Shown here one piece after another: positions 8,092 through 16,083 of a stretch of DNA of 64,000 bases. A program made the translations under genes and the position numbers. Under the pieces are notes generated by a model. The model was not told where the DNA came from and searched no databases. It saw nothing but the letters and a program-made list of their open reading frames with translations. The stretch is from assembly GCF_003268595.1 (NCBI RefSeq), contig NZ_CP029797.1, positions 3,493,501 through 3,557,500 on the forward strand, written 5' to 3'. Each line of letters begins with the position of its first letter. The stretch's first letter is position 1. This DNA comes from Paraliobacillus zengyii (GTDB taxonomy: Bacteria; Bacillota; Bacilli; Bacillales; Amphibacillaceae).

Positions 8092-8781
8092 TTATCTTTT
8101 AAATAATATATTATTTTCTAGATGAATATGCTCAAATGTATTTGCCTCTAACTCCGCTAAGCGAGCATATGTCATTCGATATGAATTACACGAACCTTCT
8201 GGTAGAACAAATCCATTAGTAACAGCATACATTTCCTTTAATAAATCACCGATTAGTTGATGTTCATTTTGCATCTTATCCGACAGTTCTTGAATGAGAA
8301 TTGCCGTTTCTGAATCTTTGGTTTCTTCGTATTGAAGTATGAGTGGAAATAACGTCGTTTCTTCTTCAAATAGATGTGACTCTATGTCTGACATAAATGT
8401 GTGATATAAAATATGTAGCTCTTTAAGATGTGTATGACTTTTACCATGCACCCGATATATTTTGGTTACAAATTGACTAAGTGGCTCTAATTCCTTGTGC
8501 AAATAATCGTGGTGATGTTCTAGAATATGTTCAACTAAGGCTGTGCTTGATACTTGATTCCAATCTGTCACTACGTTCCCCGCTTCTTTCCAACTATTAT
8601 ACGCTTGATTTATAGATTGAAGAAGGTTCTCAACATCCACTTCTTTATCTACTAATACTTCTTTAAGTGGCGTATCTCCCTCACAACAAAAATTAATTTG
8701 CTCTTTTTTAAAAATATCACTTGCTTGCGGGAAAGTCTTAACGATTTCTGCAGGTGTGTCATTTATTTGAAATGCTTGCAT
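8092..8781 (-). CDS. ric: Iron-sulfur cluster repair di-iron protein Ric/ScdA
   Basis: A 229-residue cytoplasmic protein that repairs iron-sulfur clusters damaged by nitric oxide or peroxide. The N-terminal ScdA_N (DUF542) domain has the Cys32-Cys33 pair in INFCCEGDTPL. The hemerythrin-like domain supplies iron ligands in HILEHHHDYLHKEL, HLFEEETTLFPLI, EHQLIGDLL and HIHLENNILF. The ATG at 8779-8781 is chosen because AGGAGG sits nine bases upstream; a longer frame adds 12 residues without a ribosome site. An FNR/CRP-type palindrome lies at 8840-8855, consistent with anaerobic or NO control. The NO sensor NsrR is encoded at 62618 in this window. Confidence 0.92.
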   Translation of the reverse strand: MQAFQINDTPAEIVKTFPQASDIFKKEQINFCCEGDTPLKEVLVDKEVDVENLLQSINQAYNSWKEAGNVVTDWNQVSSTALVEHILEHHHDYLHKELEPLSQFVTKIYRVHGKSHTHLKELHILYHTFMSDIESHLFEEETTLFPLILQYEETKDSETAILIQELSDKMQNEHQLIGDLLKEMYAVTNGFVLPEGSCNSYRMTYARLAELEANTFEHIHLENNILFKR

Positions 8782-8839
8782 AAAATAACCTCCTAATAAA
8801 GTGTATATAAAGAACATAACGCACTTTTGTTTAGGAGGT

Positions 8840-8855
8840 TGTGAGATAAATCACT
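8840..8855. promoter_or_regulatory. FNR/CRP-type palindrome upstream of ric
   Basis: TGTGA-N6-TCACT matches the FNR/CRP half-site layout with one deviation. Its centre (8847.5) would be at about -41.5 if TATGTT at 8814-8819 is the -10 element, the classic activating position. The -10 assignment is tentative. Confidence 0.5.
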
Positions 8856-8879
8856 TATAAGTAAAGTTCATTACTAGTA

Positions 8880-9227
8880 TTATTCAAATGCATTTTTATC
8901 TACATGAGCTTCATTTTCTTGTAATATTATTAACGCTTCTCCAAAATCTTCTTCTGCAACCTCACACTCTAACACTGTTTTATGTTCTGTCTGACCTGGT
9001 TTTAAAAGACCATCACCAAGTGCAGGAATTGGATAAGGAGAACTACTAGGAGTTGTAGAAGATTGTCCCCCACTTGCAGCTACCAATGGTACAACTACTT
9101 TATTTTTCAAACCATCGGAAACCTCATCGATCATTACATTGCGCACATTAACTTTATTGTTTAACTTTGCATGAACGCTTTCTGCATCATTTTCAGTCTT
9201 AAAATAAGCTTGTAAGGATTTAAACAT
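8880..9227 (-). CDS. Uncharacterised putative stress protein with sigma-B-type promoter
   Basis: A 115-residue soluble protein. An N-terminal alpha/beta unit (LQAYFKTENDAESVHAKLNN, then VRNVMIDEV) and a C-terminal matching unit (ECEVAEEDFGEALIILQENEAHVDK) flank a Gly/Ser/Pro-rich linker (about residues 55-80). This suggests a ferredoxin-like fold split by a flexible loop. It reminds me of Bacillus general-stress proteins of the YflT/YsnF kind, but I do not recognise the family with certainty. A good sigma-B promoter (9283-9307) lies 55 bases upstream. The second ATG (9225-9227) is chosen because AAAGG directly abuts the first one. Confidence 0.7.
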   Translation of the reverse strand: MFKSLQAYFKTENDAESVHAKLNNKVNVRNVMIDEVSDGLKNKVVVPLVAASGGQSSTTPSSSPYPIPALGDGLLKPGQTEHKTVLECEVAEEDFGEALIILQENEAHVDKNAFE

Positions 9228-9282
9228 TTTGATCATCCTTTCTAATTTTGTTTGAGTTTCTATTTATAATCTATACCATCCG

Positions 9283-9307
9283 TTACCCTACTACTCACAA
9301 AATAAAC
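9283..9307 (-). promoter_or_regulatory. Putative sigma-B promoter
   Basis: On the minus strand GTTTAT (9302-9307), a 13-bp spacer and GGGTAA (9283-9288) match the sigma-B pattern GTTTAA-N12-15-GGGTAT with one change in each box. It lies in the gap between the DUF488 gene and the stress-protein gene it would serve. Confidence 0.6.
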
Positions 9308-9312
9308 AATTA

Positions 9313-9675
9313 CTAATTAATATTCTCTAATTCTTCCTTTAATACTAACGCTTGGTTATGCTGTTCATCCTTGGCTGCATACAAAAGTGTCACATTATCA
9401 TTTGAACGAATAACGTCTTTTAGTTCCTTTAATGCTTCTTGTTTCTCTGAGTCTTCTTTTAACTCTGTTTGATATTTTTGTTTAAACGTTTGATACTTAT
9501 CAGGATCATGTTGGAACCATTTCCTTAATGACGTTGACGGCGCTAGTTCTTTCAACCAATTATCCAACTGTAAATTTTCCTTGGAGATACCTCTAGGCCA
9601 AACACGATCAACTAATATTCTTTTCCCATCATCTTTTCTGATAGTTTCATATACGCGTTTTACTTTTATTGTCAT
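9313..9675 (-). CDS. DUF488 family protein (YeaO-like)
   Basis: A 120-residue soluble protein with the YeaO/DUF488 signature. The first strand VKRVYE is followed by ILVDRVWPRGISKE at residues 20-33, then LKELAPSTSLRKWFQHDPDKY and, near the end, VTLLYAAKDEQHNQA. The family is widespread and structurally known, but no reaction is established. It could be the first gene of a two-gene unit with the downstream stress protein (85-base gap), although that gap contains a separate promoter. The start ATG at 9673-9675 begins MTIKVKRVYE, which is the usual family start. Confidence 0.88.
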   Translation of the reverse strand: MTIKVKRVYETIRKDDGKRILVDRVWPRGISKENLQLDNWLKELAPSTSLRKWFQHDPDKYQTFKQKYQTELKEDSEKQEALKELKDVIRSNDNVTLLYAAKDEQHNQALVLKEELENIN

Positions 9676-9829
9676 TTATTATCACCTATTTTTTCTATTT
9701 CACTTACACAATGAAACTAAACCTCTATAATTGTAAATTTAGTCCAAACTTTTCAAAATAATTGAGACAGCATGTATTTTATTGCGTAACATGAGATTTA
9801 GTTATTAATGATAAAAGGTGGAGGTATAA

Positions 9830-11128
9830 ATGAGGAAGTTCTCTAAAAGGGAATCAAGCTGGGTATTTTATGATTGGGCTAATTCTGCTTATTCTATTGT
9901 TATTACAACAGCTGTTTTTCCTATCTTTTATAAAGCAGCTGCGACGGAAGCTGGTGTTTCAGGGCCAAATTCAACTGCTTATCTTGGCTATACCATTTCT
10001 ATTTTCACATTTATTCTAGCTATGATTGCCCCAATTTTAGGGACAATTGCGGATTACCAAGGATATAAAAAACGGTTTTTCACCTTCTTTTTCAGCTTAG
10101 GTATTACAGCCACCGCAACACTTGCTTTTATCCCTAGTGATAATTGGCTATTGCTCTTAATTTGTTATTTAGTAGCTTCGATTGGATCAACGGGTGCAAA
10201 CATTTTTTATGACGCATTTTTAGTTGATGTTACAACAGACAAGCGCATGAATCGAGTTTCTGCACGCGGTTATGGTTTAGGCTACATAGGTAGTGCCATA
10301 CCATTTTTATTAAGTATCGTCATTATTCTATTGGCACAGCAAGAAGTTTTACCCATATCTAGTATTACAGCAAGTCGAATAGCGTTTTTAATAACTGCAG
10401 CTTGGTGGGGTCTATTCTCAATCCCCTTATTAAGAAATGTAAAGCAACGCTATGCGATCAAACCTGAACCACACATTATTAGAAATAGTTTTAAACGACT
10501 TAGTGGCACCTTTAAAGAGGTTAAGAAATACCGAGCCGTATTTTTATTCTTACTTGCTTATTTCTTTTATATTGATGGGGTTGGTACGATCATTTCCATG
10601 TCTACTGCATATGGAACCGACCTAGGATTGAATACCACAAGTCTCTTAATTGTATTATTTGTTACCCAAGTAGTTGCGGCACCGTTTTCCATTTTATATG
10701 GAAGACTATCTGAAATCTTTAAAGGAAAAAAGATGTTGTATGCTGGAATCGGCGTATATATGGTAGTTTGCATCTATGCGTTCTTTTTAGAAACAATTGT
10801 TGACTTTTGGATTTTAGCAATGCTTGTTGCAACATCACAAGGTGGTATTCAGGCTATAAGTCGTGCATATTTCGCAAAACTCGTACCAAAGCATCAAGCT
10901 AATGAATTCTTTGGTTTTTATAATATCTTTGGTAAATTCGCATCCATTACTGGTCCATTGCTAGTCGGTATAACAACGCAAATAACAGGACGTTCAAACT
11001 TGGGTGTGTTTAGTCTTATCTTATTATTCATTGTAGGTATGATTATATTAAGACTTGTACCAAATCCAGATCAAAATCTCACTAATAATAACGCTATTAT
11101 TCAAACAGATGACATTAACCCTTTATAA
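9830..11128 (+). CDS. MFS transporter, UMF1/Atg22-like (YxiO family)
   Basis: A 432-residue membrane protein with about 12 hydrophobic helices. The N-terminus (SKRESSWVFYDWANSAYSIVITTAVFPIFY) is the hallmark of the Atg22/UMF1 (YxiO) branch of the major facilitator superfamily. In yeast Atg22 exports amino acids from the vacuole; bacterial substrates are unknown. The loop YFAKLVPKHQANEFFGFYNIFGKFAS in the second half is also family-typical. ATG 9830 follows GGTGGAGG at the right distance. The gene is single, divergent from DUF488, and followed by a repeat block with no ordinary terminator. Confidence 0.88.
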   Translation: MRKFSKRESSWVFYDWANSAYSIVITTAVFPIFYKAAATEAGVSGPNSTAYLGYTISIFTFILAMIAPILGTIADYQGYKKRFFTFFFSLGITATATLAFIPSDNWLLLLICYLVASIGSTGANIFYDAFLVDVTTDKRMNRVSARGYGLGYIGSAIPFLLSIVIILLAQQEVLPISSITASRIAFLITAAWWGLFSIPLLRNVKQRYAIKPEPHIIRNSFKRLSGTFKEVKKYRAVFLFLLAYFFYIDGVGTIISMSTAYGTDLGLNTTSLLIVLFVTQVVAAPFSILYGRLSEIFKGKKMLYAGIGVYMVVCIYAFFLETIVDFWILAMLVATSQGGIQAISRAYFAKLVPKHQANEFFGFYNIFGKFASITGPLLVGITTQITGRSNLGVFSLILLFIVGMIILRLVPNPDQNLTNNNAIIQTDDINPL

Positions 11129-11149
11129 CTAACTTAACTTTAGCGAGTG

Positions 11150-11440
11150 AAGGCATTTAAGTCTTGATAAACACGCGAAATTTCGCAATCTAAAGGTGAA
11201 GTTGACTTCAAACTACTTTCGTTAGCATCATTACGTTTCATCTTGCTAACTTGATAGAAACTGCGACGTAGATTCCATACTCGCTCCACAATTAAAATGG
11301 GATCGCTTTCCGTAGGCACGGCTTCAACTAACTCGGATAAGCATAATTCGCTTTCCGAGTGGATCTTCAGCCCGCGCTGTTCCCACTGGAGTCTCACCCA
11401 TTTCAATTGCTCCGCTGGATAGGCGATAAAACTGATACAT
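11150..11440. repeat. Interspersed hairpin repeat, copy B
   Basis: A non-coding block sharing segments with copy A: AGAAACTGCGACGTAG, TTTCCGTAGGCACGGCTTCA and GTGGATCTTCAGCCCG. Bases 11200-11240 carry, inverted, the distal part of copy A (GAAGTTGACTT and CATCATTACGTTTCATC). An 88-codon open frame on the minus strand (11140-11406) is a by-product of the repeat. Confidence 0.75.
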
Positions 11441-11514
11441 CGTCTACTGTTCAGGAATTTTAATTGTGCTTATGACAATAGCTGTTCACGTTATGCTAAT
11501 TGATTGTAGCGTAG

Positions 11515-11670
11515 GACAGTCGACTCCTGCGGGAAAAGCAACAGCTGAAAATCCCGCAGGAAGTGCTTTTTGCTTCCGAGGAAGTTGAAGCGTTGGGTCT
11601 GCGATTACTCGACCCATCGAAAAGACTTGCCCGCGGAAAGCGACTGTCCGAAGCGAAAATCAACATGGCG
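11515..11670. repeat. Interspersed hairpin repeat, copy C
   Basis: Complementary arms GGACAGTCG (11515) and CGACTGTCC (11640) bound this block. It holds ACTCCTGCGGGAAAAGCA, AATCCCGCAGGAAGTGC, TTTTGCTTCCGAGGAAG and GATTACTCGACCCATCGAAAA. These are the motifs of the repeat family scattered through Bacillus-group genomes. GATTACTC.ACCCATCGAAAA recurs inverted in copy D near 39800. Confidence 0.8.
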
Positions 11671-11806
11671 GTTTATGTCTCAGTTGATGATTATTCTGAT
11701 GCATGGAACGTTTTGTCAGAGTCTATGGATGTTTCACACGCTAAACTTAAAAAGCGACGGATTAGTACTTATTTTGGCTAAAAAGTTATGTGACTAGTAT
11801 TTCTGT

Positions 11807-13501
11807 TTATTTACCGATTAACTTTTTGGTCATAGCATCTACTGGCAATGGTTTACTAAAATAATATCCTTGAATCAGGTCACCGTCATGTTCTTTAAAA
11901 AATTGCAATTGTTCCTTGGTTTCTACACCTTCAATTAAAACAGTTAGTCCTAATGATTTACCTAGTTGCATAATGGAATGTAACAATGCGGCATCCCGTT
12001 TGTTCTCCGGAACATTAATAATAAAAGAACGATCGATCTTTAAAGTATCAACTGGAAAATCTTTTAAATAATTTATCGATGAATACCCTGTCCCAAAATC
12101 ATCAATAGAGATCGAGATACCTAAAGCTTTTAATTTATGCAGTTTGCTAATGATATGCTCTGGGTCAATTAATAGACTTTCTGTAATTTCTAATTCTAAT
12201 GAAGCTGGCGACAAGCCTGTTTCATTTAAGGTTTGTTCCACTTTATTAACAAATTTCGGATGAACAAACTGTACGGCAGAAACGTTAACTGATACAGGTA
12301 TAGCTTCGAACCCCTCTTCTTGCCACTTTTTATTTTGAACACAAGCTGTATACATTACCCATTCTCCAAGCTCAATAATAAAGCCTGTTTCTTCTGCAAT
12401 CGGAATGAAGTTCGCAGGGCTAATCATGCCAAATTTTGGATCACTCCACCTAATTAAAGCTTCCATTCCTCTTAATTCCGATTCCACCGTATACTTTGGC
12501 TGATAATGAAGTGAAAATTCATTCTCTTCTAATGCGTGTTGAAATCTTTTTTCCAACCTCATCCGTTCTGCTAACTGTTCTGATAATTGCAGATTAAAAT
12601 AAGCATAACTACGCGTTGTGAACTGTTTAGCTTGTTTCATTGCAAGAGAAGCAAATGTAAGCAAACTTTCTACATCCTGTCCATTCTCTGGGAATTGGCT
12701 TATTCCAATACTATAATCTAGTTGAATCTCTTCTCCTTGTAATAAATAAGGACGACTTAGTTTTTGCTCCAATTCCGTCAATATATCTTCTAAGGATAGC
12801 TCATTCGAATACAAAATAACAAAATCATCAGCAAAACTACGACATATCGGCGTTAATGTACATACTTGACGTAACCGCTCTGCTACTTGCAATAAAATGT
12901 TATCACTCAAGGCTTCTCCGTATGTATTATTTACATTACGAAAACGATGTAAATTGATACGTAACAGGCTACCTTTTTTATCTTGATTAATAATTTGTTG
13001 AATACGCTTCTTAAAAAAATCTAAGTTCATTAATCCTGTTACACGATCAAAGTTAGACAACTCTTTCATTTTCTTATTGGAGTAATTCTTTTCTTCAATC
13101 TCTTCAGTAACATCAAACTGTAATCCAATAAAATAAGTTAATTTACCTTCCGTATCATGGACAGGACTGATAATAAATTGATTCCAGAAATAGCTGCCAT
13201 CCTTGCGATAGTTTTTTAAAACTACACCAGTTGCTTCTGCTTCCTTAATAGCATCTCTTACTTTATCTACTTCTTTTTGGTCTGTACTATTTCCTTGTAA
13301 GAATCGACAATTTTTATTTAAAACTTCTTCCTTATTATAGCCAGTCATTTCAACAAATCCTTGATTAACATAAATAAGTGGTAGTTCCCTTTTTGTAGCA
13401 TCAACAACAGTTAAACCTACACCCATTGAATTAATAGCATCTAAGAAATGCGGAAGTTTCATTTCAGATTCAAATTGATTAAGAATATCAGTTCGTTGCA
13501 T
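11807..13501 (-). CDS. Blue-light LOV-GGDEF-EAL c-di-GMP phosphodiesterase
   Basis: A 564-residue cytoplasmic signalling protein. Residues about 18-135 form a LOV-type PAS domain: photoactive Cys65 in NKNCRFLQG, flavin contacts Asn97 (LKNYRKDG), Asn107 (FWNQ) and Gln128 (IGLQFDVTE). The spacings of 32, 10 and 21 residues are those of phototropin LOV domains. A GGDEF domain follows (about 150-305) with the degenerate motif SFADDF, so cyclase activity is unlikely. The EAL domain (about 315-560) keeps MEALIRW, LEITESLL, DDFGTGYSS, KIDRSF, EGVET and QGYYFSKP and should hydrolyse c-di-GMP. Blue light would tune this activity. It is monocistronic and divergent from the luciferase-like gene. Confidence 0.93.
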   Translation of the reverse strand: MQRTDILNQFESEMKLPHFLDAINSMGVGLTVVDATKRELPLIYVNQGFVEMTGYNKEEVLNKNCRFLQGNSTDQKEVDKVRDAIKEAEATGVVLKNYRKDGSYFWNQFIISPVHDTEGKLTYFIGLQFDVTEEIEEKNYSNKKMKELSNFDRVTGLMNLDFFKKRIQQIINQDKKGSLLRINLHRFRNVNNTYGEALSDNILLQVAERLRQVCTLTPICRSFADDFVILYSNELSLEDILTELEQKLSRPYLLQGEEIQLDYSIGISQFPENGQDVESLLTFASLAMKQAKQFTTRSYAYFNLQLSEQLAERMRLEKRFQHALEENEFSLHYQPKYTVESELRGMEALIRWSDPKFGMISPANFIPIAEETGFIIELGEWVMYTACVQNKKWQEEGFEAIPVSVNVSAVQFVHPKFVNKVEQTLNETGLSPASLELEITESLLIDPEHIISKLHKLKALGISISIDDFGTGYSSINYLKDFPVDTLKIDRSFIINVPENKRDAALLHSIMQLGKSLGLTVLIEGVETKEQLQFFKEHDGDLIQGYYFSKPLPVDAMTKKLIGK

Positions 13502-13677
13502 TAAATTTTCGACCCCTTTGACTTGTCCGTCTTCTTATTTACTATATCATGAGATGTTACTACTTGTTTAGTCAAAAGCTGTTGTAACTAAAAGGAAATT
13601 TACTTGAAACAGATAATTGGAGAAAAAATAAAAAACGGCGTATTCTAAGATTACTTTAATATAGAGGAGCTTTTAAA

Positions 13678-14697
13678 TTGACTACACATAAATATTTCAA
13701 CGGCGTGCCACTATCTGTTTTAGATCTTGCGCCTGTAAATGAAGGAAGCAATCCCGCTGCATCATTTAAACATAGCGTTGCATTAGCAAAAGACGCTGAG
13801 AAATTGGGTTTTCATCGTTATTGGTTTGCTGAACATCACAACATGCCAGGAATAGCAAGCTCAGCCACATCCGTCGTTATTGGACACATTGCTGGAGCCA
13901 CCAAAACGATTCGTGTCGGTTCTGGAGGAGTTATGCTTCCTAATCACGCACCACTAGTAATTGCGGAACAGTTCGGAACTTTAGAGTCTCTATATCCAGG
14001 TCGTATCGATCTCGGTCTTGGCCGCGCTCCAGGTAGTGATCAAGGTACAGCTTATGCTTTAAGACGAACGTTGAACAGCTCAGCTGAAGAATTCCCAGAA
14101 CAATTAGCAGAGTTACAAGCTTATTTTACTGAAGAGGGTAACAGAGGCGTTCGTGCAGTACCAGGACAAGGTTTAGCTATTCCTACTTGGTTATTGGGAT
14201 CTAGCGGATTTAGCGCACAACTAGCCGCCGAAAAGGGGTTACCTTTTGCATTTGCGAGTCATTTCTCACCAGATTATACAATACCAGCATTAAACATTTA
14301 TCGGGATCATTTCAAACCTTCTCATACGTTAACAAAACCATATGCCATGGTTGGCGTTAACATTGTTGCTGCTGATACAACGAAAAGAGCAGAGTGGCTA
14401 GCTACTTCACAGCAACAACAATTTTTAAGCATTATTCGTGGTAAGCCTACAAAATTACAACCACCGATTGATGACATTAATACTTTCTGGTCAGCACAAG
14501 AAAAAGCAGCTGTTGAAAAAACACTTGATTCGCGTTCAACTATCGTTGGAAATGCAAAACAAGTTCAAGAGAAACTAGCAGCCTTTTTAGCTGAAACAAA
14601 TGCTGATGAAGTCATTATTAGCTCACAAATTTATCACCAGGAAGATCGACTACGTTCTTATGAGATAGTAGGAGAAATGTTACAAAAAAACGACTGA
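13678..14697 (+). CDS. Luciferase-like flavin-dependent monooxygenase (LLM class)
   Basis: A 339-residue soluble TIM-barrel protein of the bacterial luciferase-like superfamily, similar to Bacillus YhbW/YddN-type proteins. Signatures include [52 protein letters not shown] and [14 protein letters not shown]. Such enzymes use reduced flavin and oxygen; the substrate cannot be read from sequence. The start is the TTG at 13678, with GAGGAG about nine bases upstream. It ends in a shared terminator with ypjP on the other strand. Confidence 0.88.
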   Translation: MTTHKYFNGVPLSVLDLAPVNEGSNPAASFKHSVALAKDAEKLGFHRYWFAEHHNMPGIASSATSVVIGHIAGATKTIRVGSGGVMLPNHAPLVIAEQFGTLESLYPGRIDLGLGRAPGSDQGTAYALRRTLNSSAEEFPEQLAELQAYFTEEGNRGVRAVPGQGLAIPTWLLGSSGFSAQLAAEKGLPFAFASHFSPDYTIPALNIYRDHFKPSHTLTKPYAMVGVNIVAADTTKRAEWLATSQQQQFLSIIRGKPTKLQPPIDDINTFWSAQEKAAVEKTLDSRSTIVGNAKQVQEKLAAFLAETNADEVIISSQIYHQEDRLRSYEIVGEMLQKND

Positions 14698-14717
14698 TTG
14701 CTCAGTCGTTTTTTTTT
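14684..14717. terminator. Bidirectional terminator between LLM gene and ypjP
   Basis: Arms AAAAAAACGACTGA and TCAGTCGTTTTTTT with a 4-base loop overlap the LLM stop codon and serve both converging genes. Confidence 0.9.
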
Positions 14718-14729
14718 GCGTAACTTTTA

Positions 14730-15335
14730 TTATGCCATCCATTTTGGTGGTGTATCTTTACTCCAGTATACTTCGCCAATAGTGTGGTGTGTTTCATATC
14801 CATCTTGTTCTGTATGATAGTGGAAATTGAACCAATAGCCTTCTTGTGGACGGTTATCTCTACGAACATGGAAACGTGCAATATCTTGCTTTGTTCGCTC
14901 ATCATATAAGTCAAATATTTTCTCACCATAACCAGCATATTGTGCTTCTGATACCTTAATATAAGGAACTTCATCACTTCCTACATCTTGTAAGATTGTT
15001 GCAACCACCTCTTCAATTCCAGGCAAAATTTCAGAAGTAAAGTTAGCTTCAATTCGATTCGAAATTTTCGGTCCTAACTTTAGGAAAGCTTGCGCCTTTG
15101 CTTGCTCTGTTAAGCTACTGATTGGATCTGTATCCGGAATAAATGCATCGACTATTTCAGTCGTTTCATCTATAAAAACAGATCCATTATCTACCAGAGA
15201 ATCGTCTTTGGACGACTCGATTTCTTTATTACTTGCTTCCGTGTTTGTATGTAATTGTACCGGGGGGACATACATGCCTAACGTCATAATTGAAACCAAT
15301 ACGACAAATATTTTTTTCAACCAAATATTTTTCAT
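14730..15335 (-). CDS. ypjP: YpjP-like exported protein
   Basis: A 201-residue protein with an N-terminal hydrophobic segment (WLKKIFVVLVSIMTLGMYVPP) acting as a signal peptide or anchor, an acidic low-complexity stretch (about 30-65), and a conserved C-terminal domain. That domain has AFLKLGPKISNRIE, ILPGIEEVVA, IARFHVRRDNRPQEGYWFNF and WSKDTPPKWM, which closely follow Bacillus subtilis YpjP as I remember it. Function is unknown. The start at ATG 15333-15335 is favoured because GGGGGG lies ten bases upstream; a TTG 24 bases earlier precedes that site. Confidence 0.85.
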   Translation of the reverse strand: MKNIWLKKIFVVLVSIMTLGMYVPPVQLHTNTEASNKEIESSKDDSLVDNGSVFIDETTEIVDAFIPDTDPISSLTEQAKAQAFLKLGPKISNRIEANFTSEILPGIEEVVATILQDVGSDEVPYIKVSEAQYAGYGEKIFDLYDERTKQDIARFHVRRDNRPQEGYWFNFHYHTEQDGYETHHTIGEVYWSKDTPPKWMA

Positions 15336-15495
15336 CACGTAAGTACCCCCCTTTATCAATTACTGCTGTTATATTAAATTTTAGCATGATTATTTAGAAA
15401 GTCTATCTTTATATATACTTTTTAATCAAATTGAAATATTTTTATACATTTTCAGGCGCGCATCGCACATACTATTGGAAAAAAGGAGTGTAACC

Positions 15496-15972
15496 ATGTC
15501 AGAAGAAATGAATTTATTAATGTTTAGTGGTGAATATGACAAAGCAATGGCAGGCCTAATTTTAGCAAATGCTGCACGTGAGCTTGATGTTGAAGTAACC
15601 ATGTTTTTTTCTTTTTGGGGTTTATGGTTAGTTCGTGATCCCGAAAAAATTTCAAACGAGGCCAAGACTATTTACGAAAAAATGTTCAGCTCTTTTTCAC
15701 CTAAGGGCATAGAGGACCTCCCATTATCAAAAATGAATTTTAACGGTTTAGGAAAAAAACTATTAGTTGATATGATTGATGATAACCATGCACCTCACCT
15801 TATACACTTCTTAAAAGGCGCACGAAAAAAAAATGTGAAGTTTTATGGATGTAAACTTTCAGTAGATATCATGGGCTTTAAAGAAGAAGAGTTATTACCT
15901 GAATTAGAAATCGTTGATGCAAAAACATATTTAAAAAGTGCGTTACAATCAAACATGCAGTTGTTTATCTAA
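15496..15972 (+). CDS. DsrE/DsrF-like sulfurtransferase family protein
   Basis: A 158-residue protein of the DsrE-like (YrkE-type) family. Marks are LLMFSGEYDKAMAGLILANAA at the N-terminus, VTMFFSFWGLWLVR, SKMNFNGLG, and Cys119 in YGCKLSVDIMGFKEEEL, the position of the conserved cysteine that carries persulfide in related proteins. It closes with LQSNMQLFI, matching the usual family end. ATG 15496 follows AAGGAG at seven bases. No terminator separates it from the class V aminotransferase gene 111 bases downstream, so the two may be cotranscribed and work together in sulfur transfer; this is inference. Confidence 0.85.
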   Translation: MSEEMNLLMFSGEYDKAMAGLILANAARELDVEVTMFFSFWGLWLVRDPEKISNEAKTIYEKMFSSFSPKGIEDLPLSKMNFNGLGKKLLVDMIDDNHAPHLIHFLKGARKKNVKFYGCKLSVDIMGFKEEELLPELEIVDAKTYLKSALQSNMQLFI

Positions 15973-16083
15973 TAAAGTCTTTAGCCGTGACAAAATTATG
16001 TCTTATCCCTTTTATGCATAACACTTTCATCATTTAAACATAGGCTGATGGTAGATGTTTTTGATTAGAAGGGCGGATTGACG

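Noticed and set aside
11140..11406. 88-codon open frame on the minus strand
   Set aside because: It lies wholly in repeat copy B, has no ribosome site, and its frame is set by the GC-rich repeat motifs.
11563..11797. Two overlapping 72- and 75-codon frames on the plus strand
   Set aside because: Both lie in and past repeat copy C, in different frames, with composition dictated by the repeat. Such frames are commonly misannotated in Bacillus genomes.
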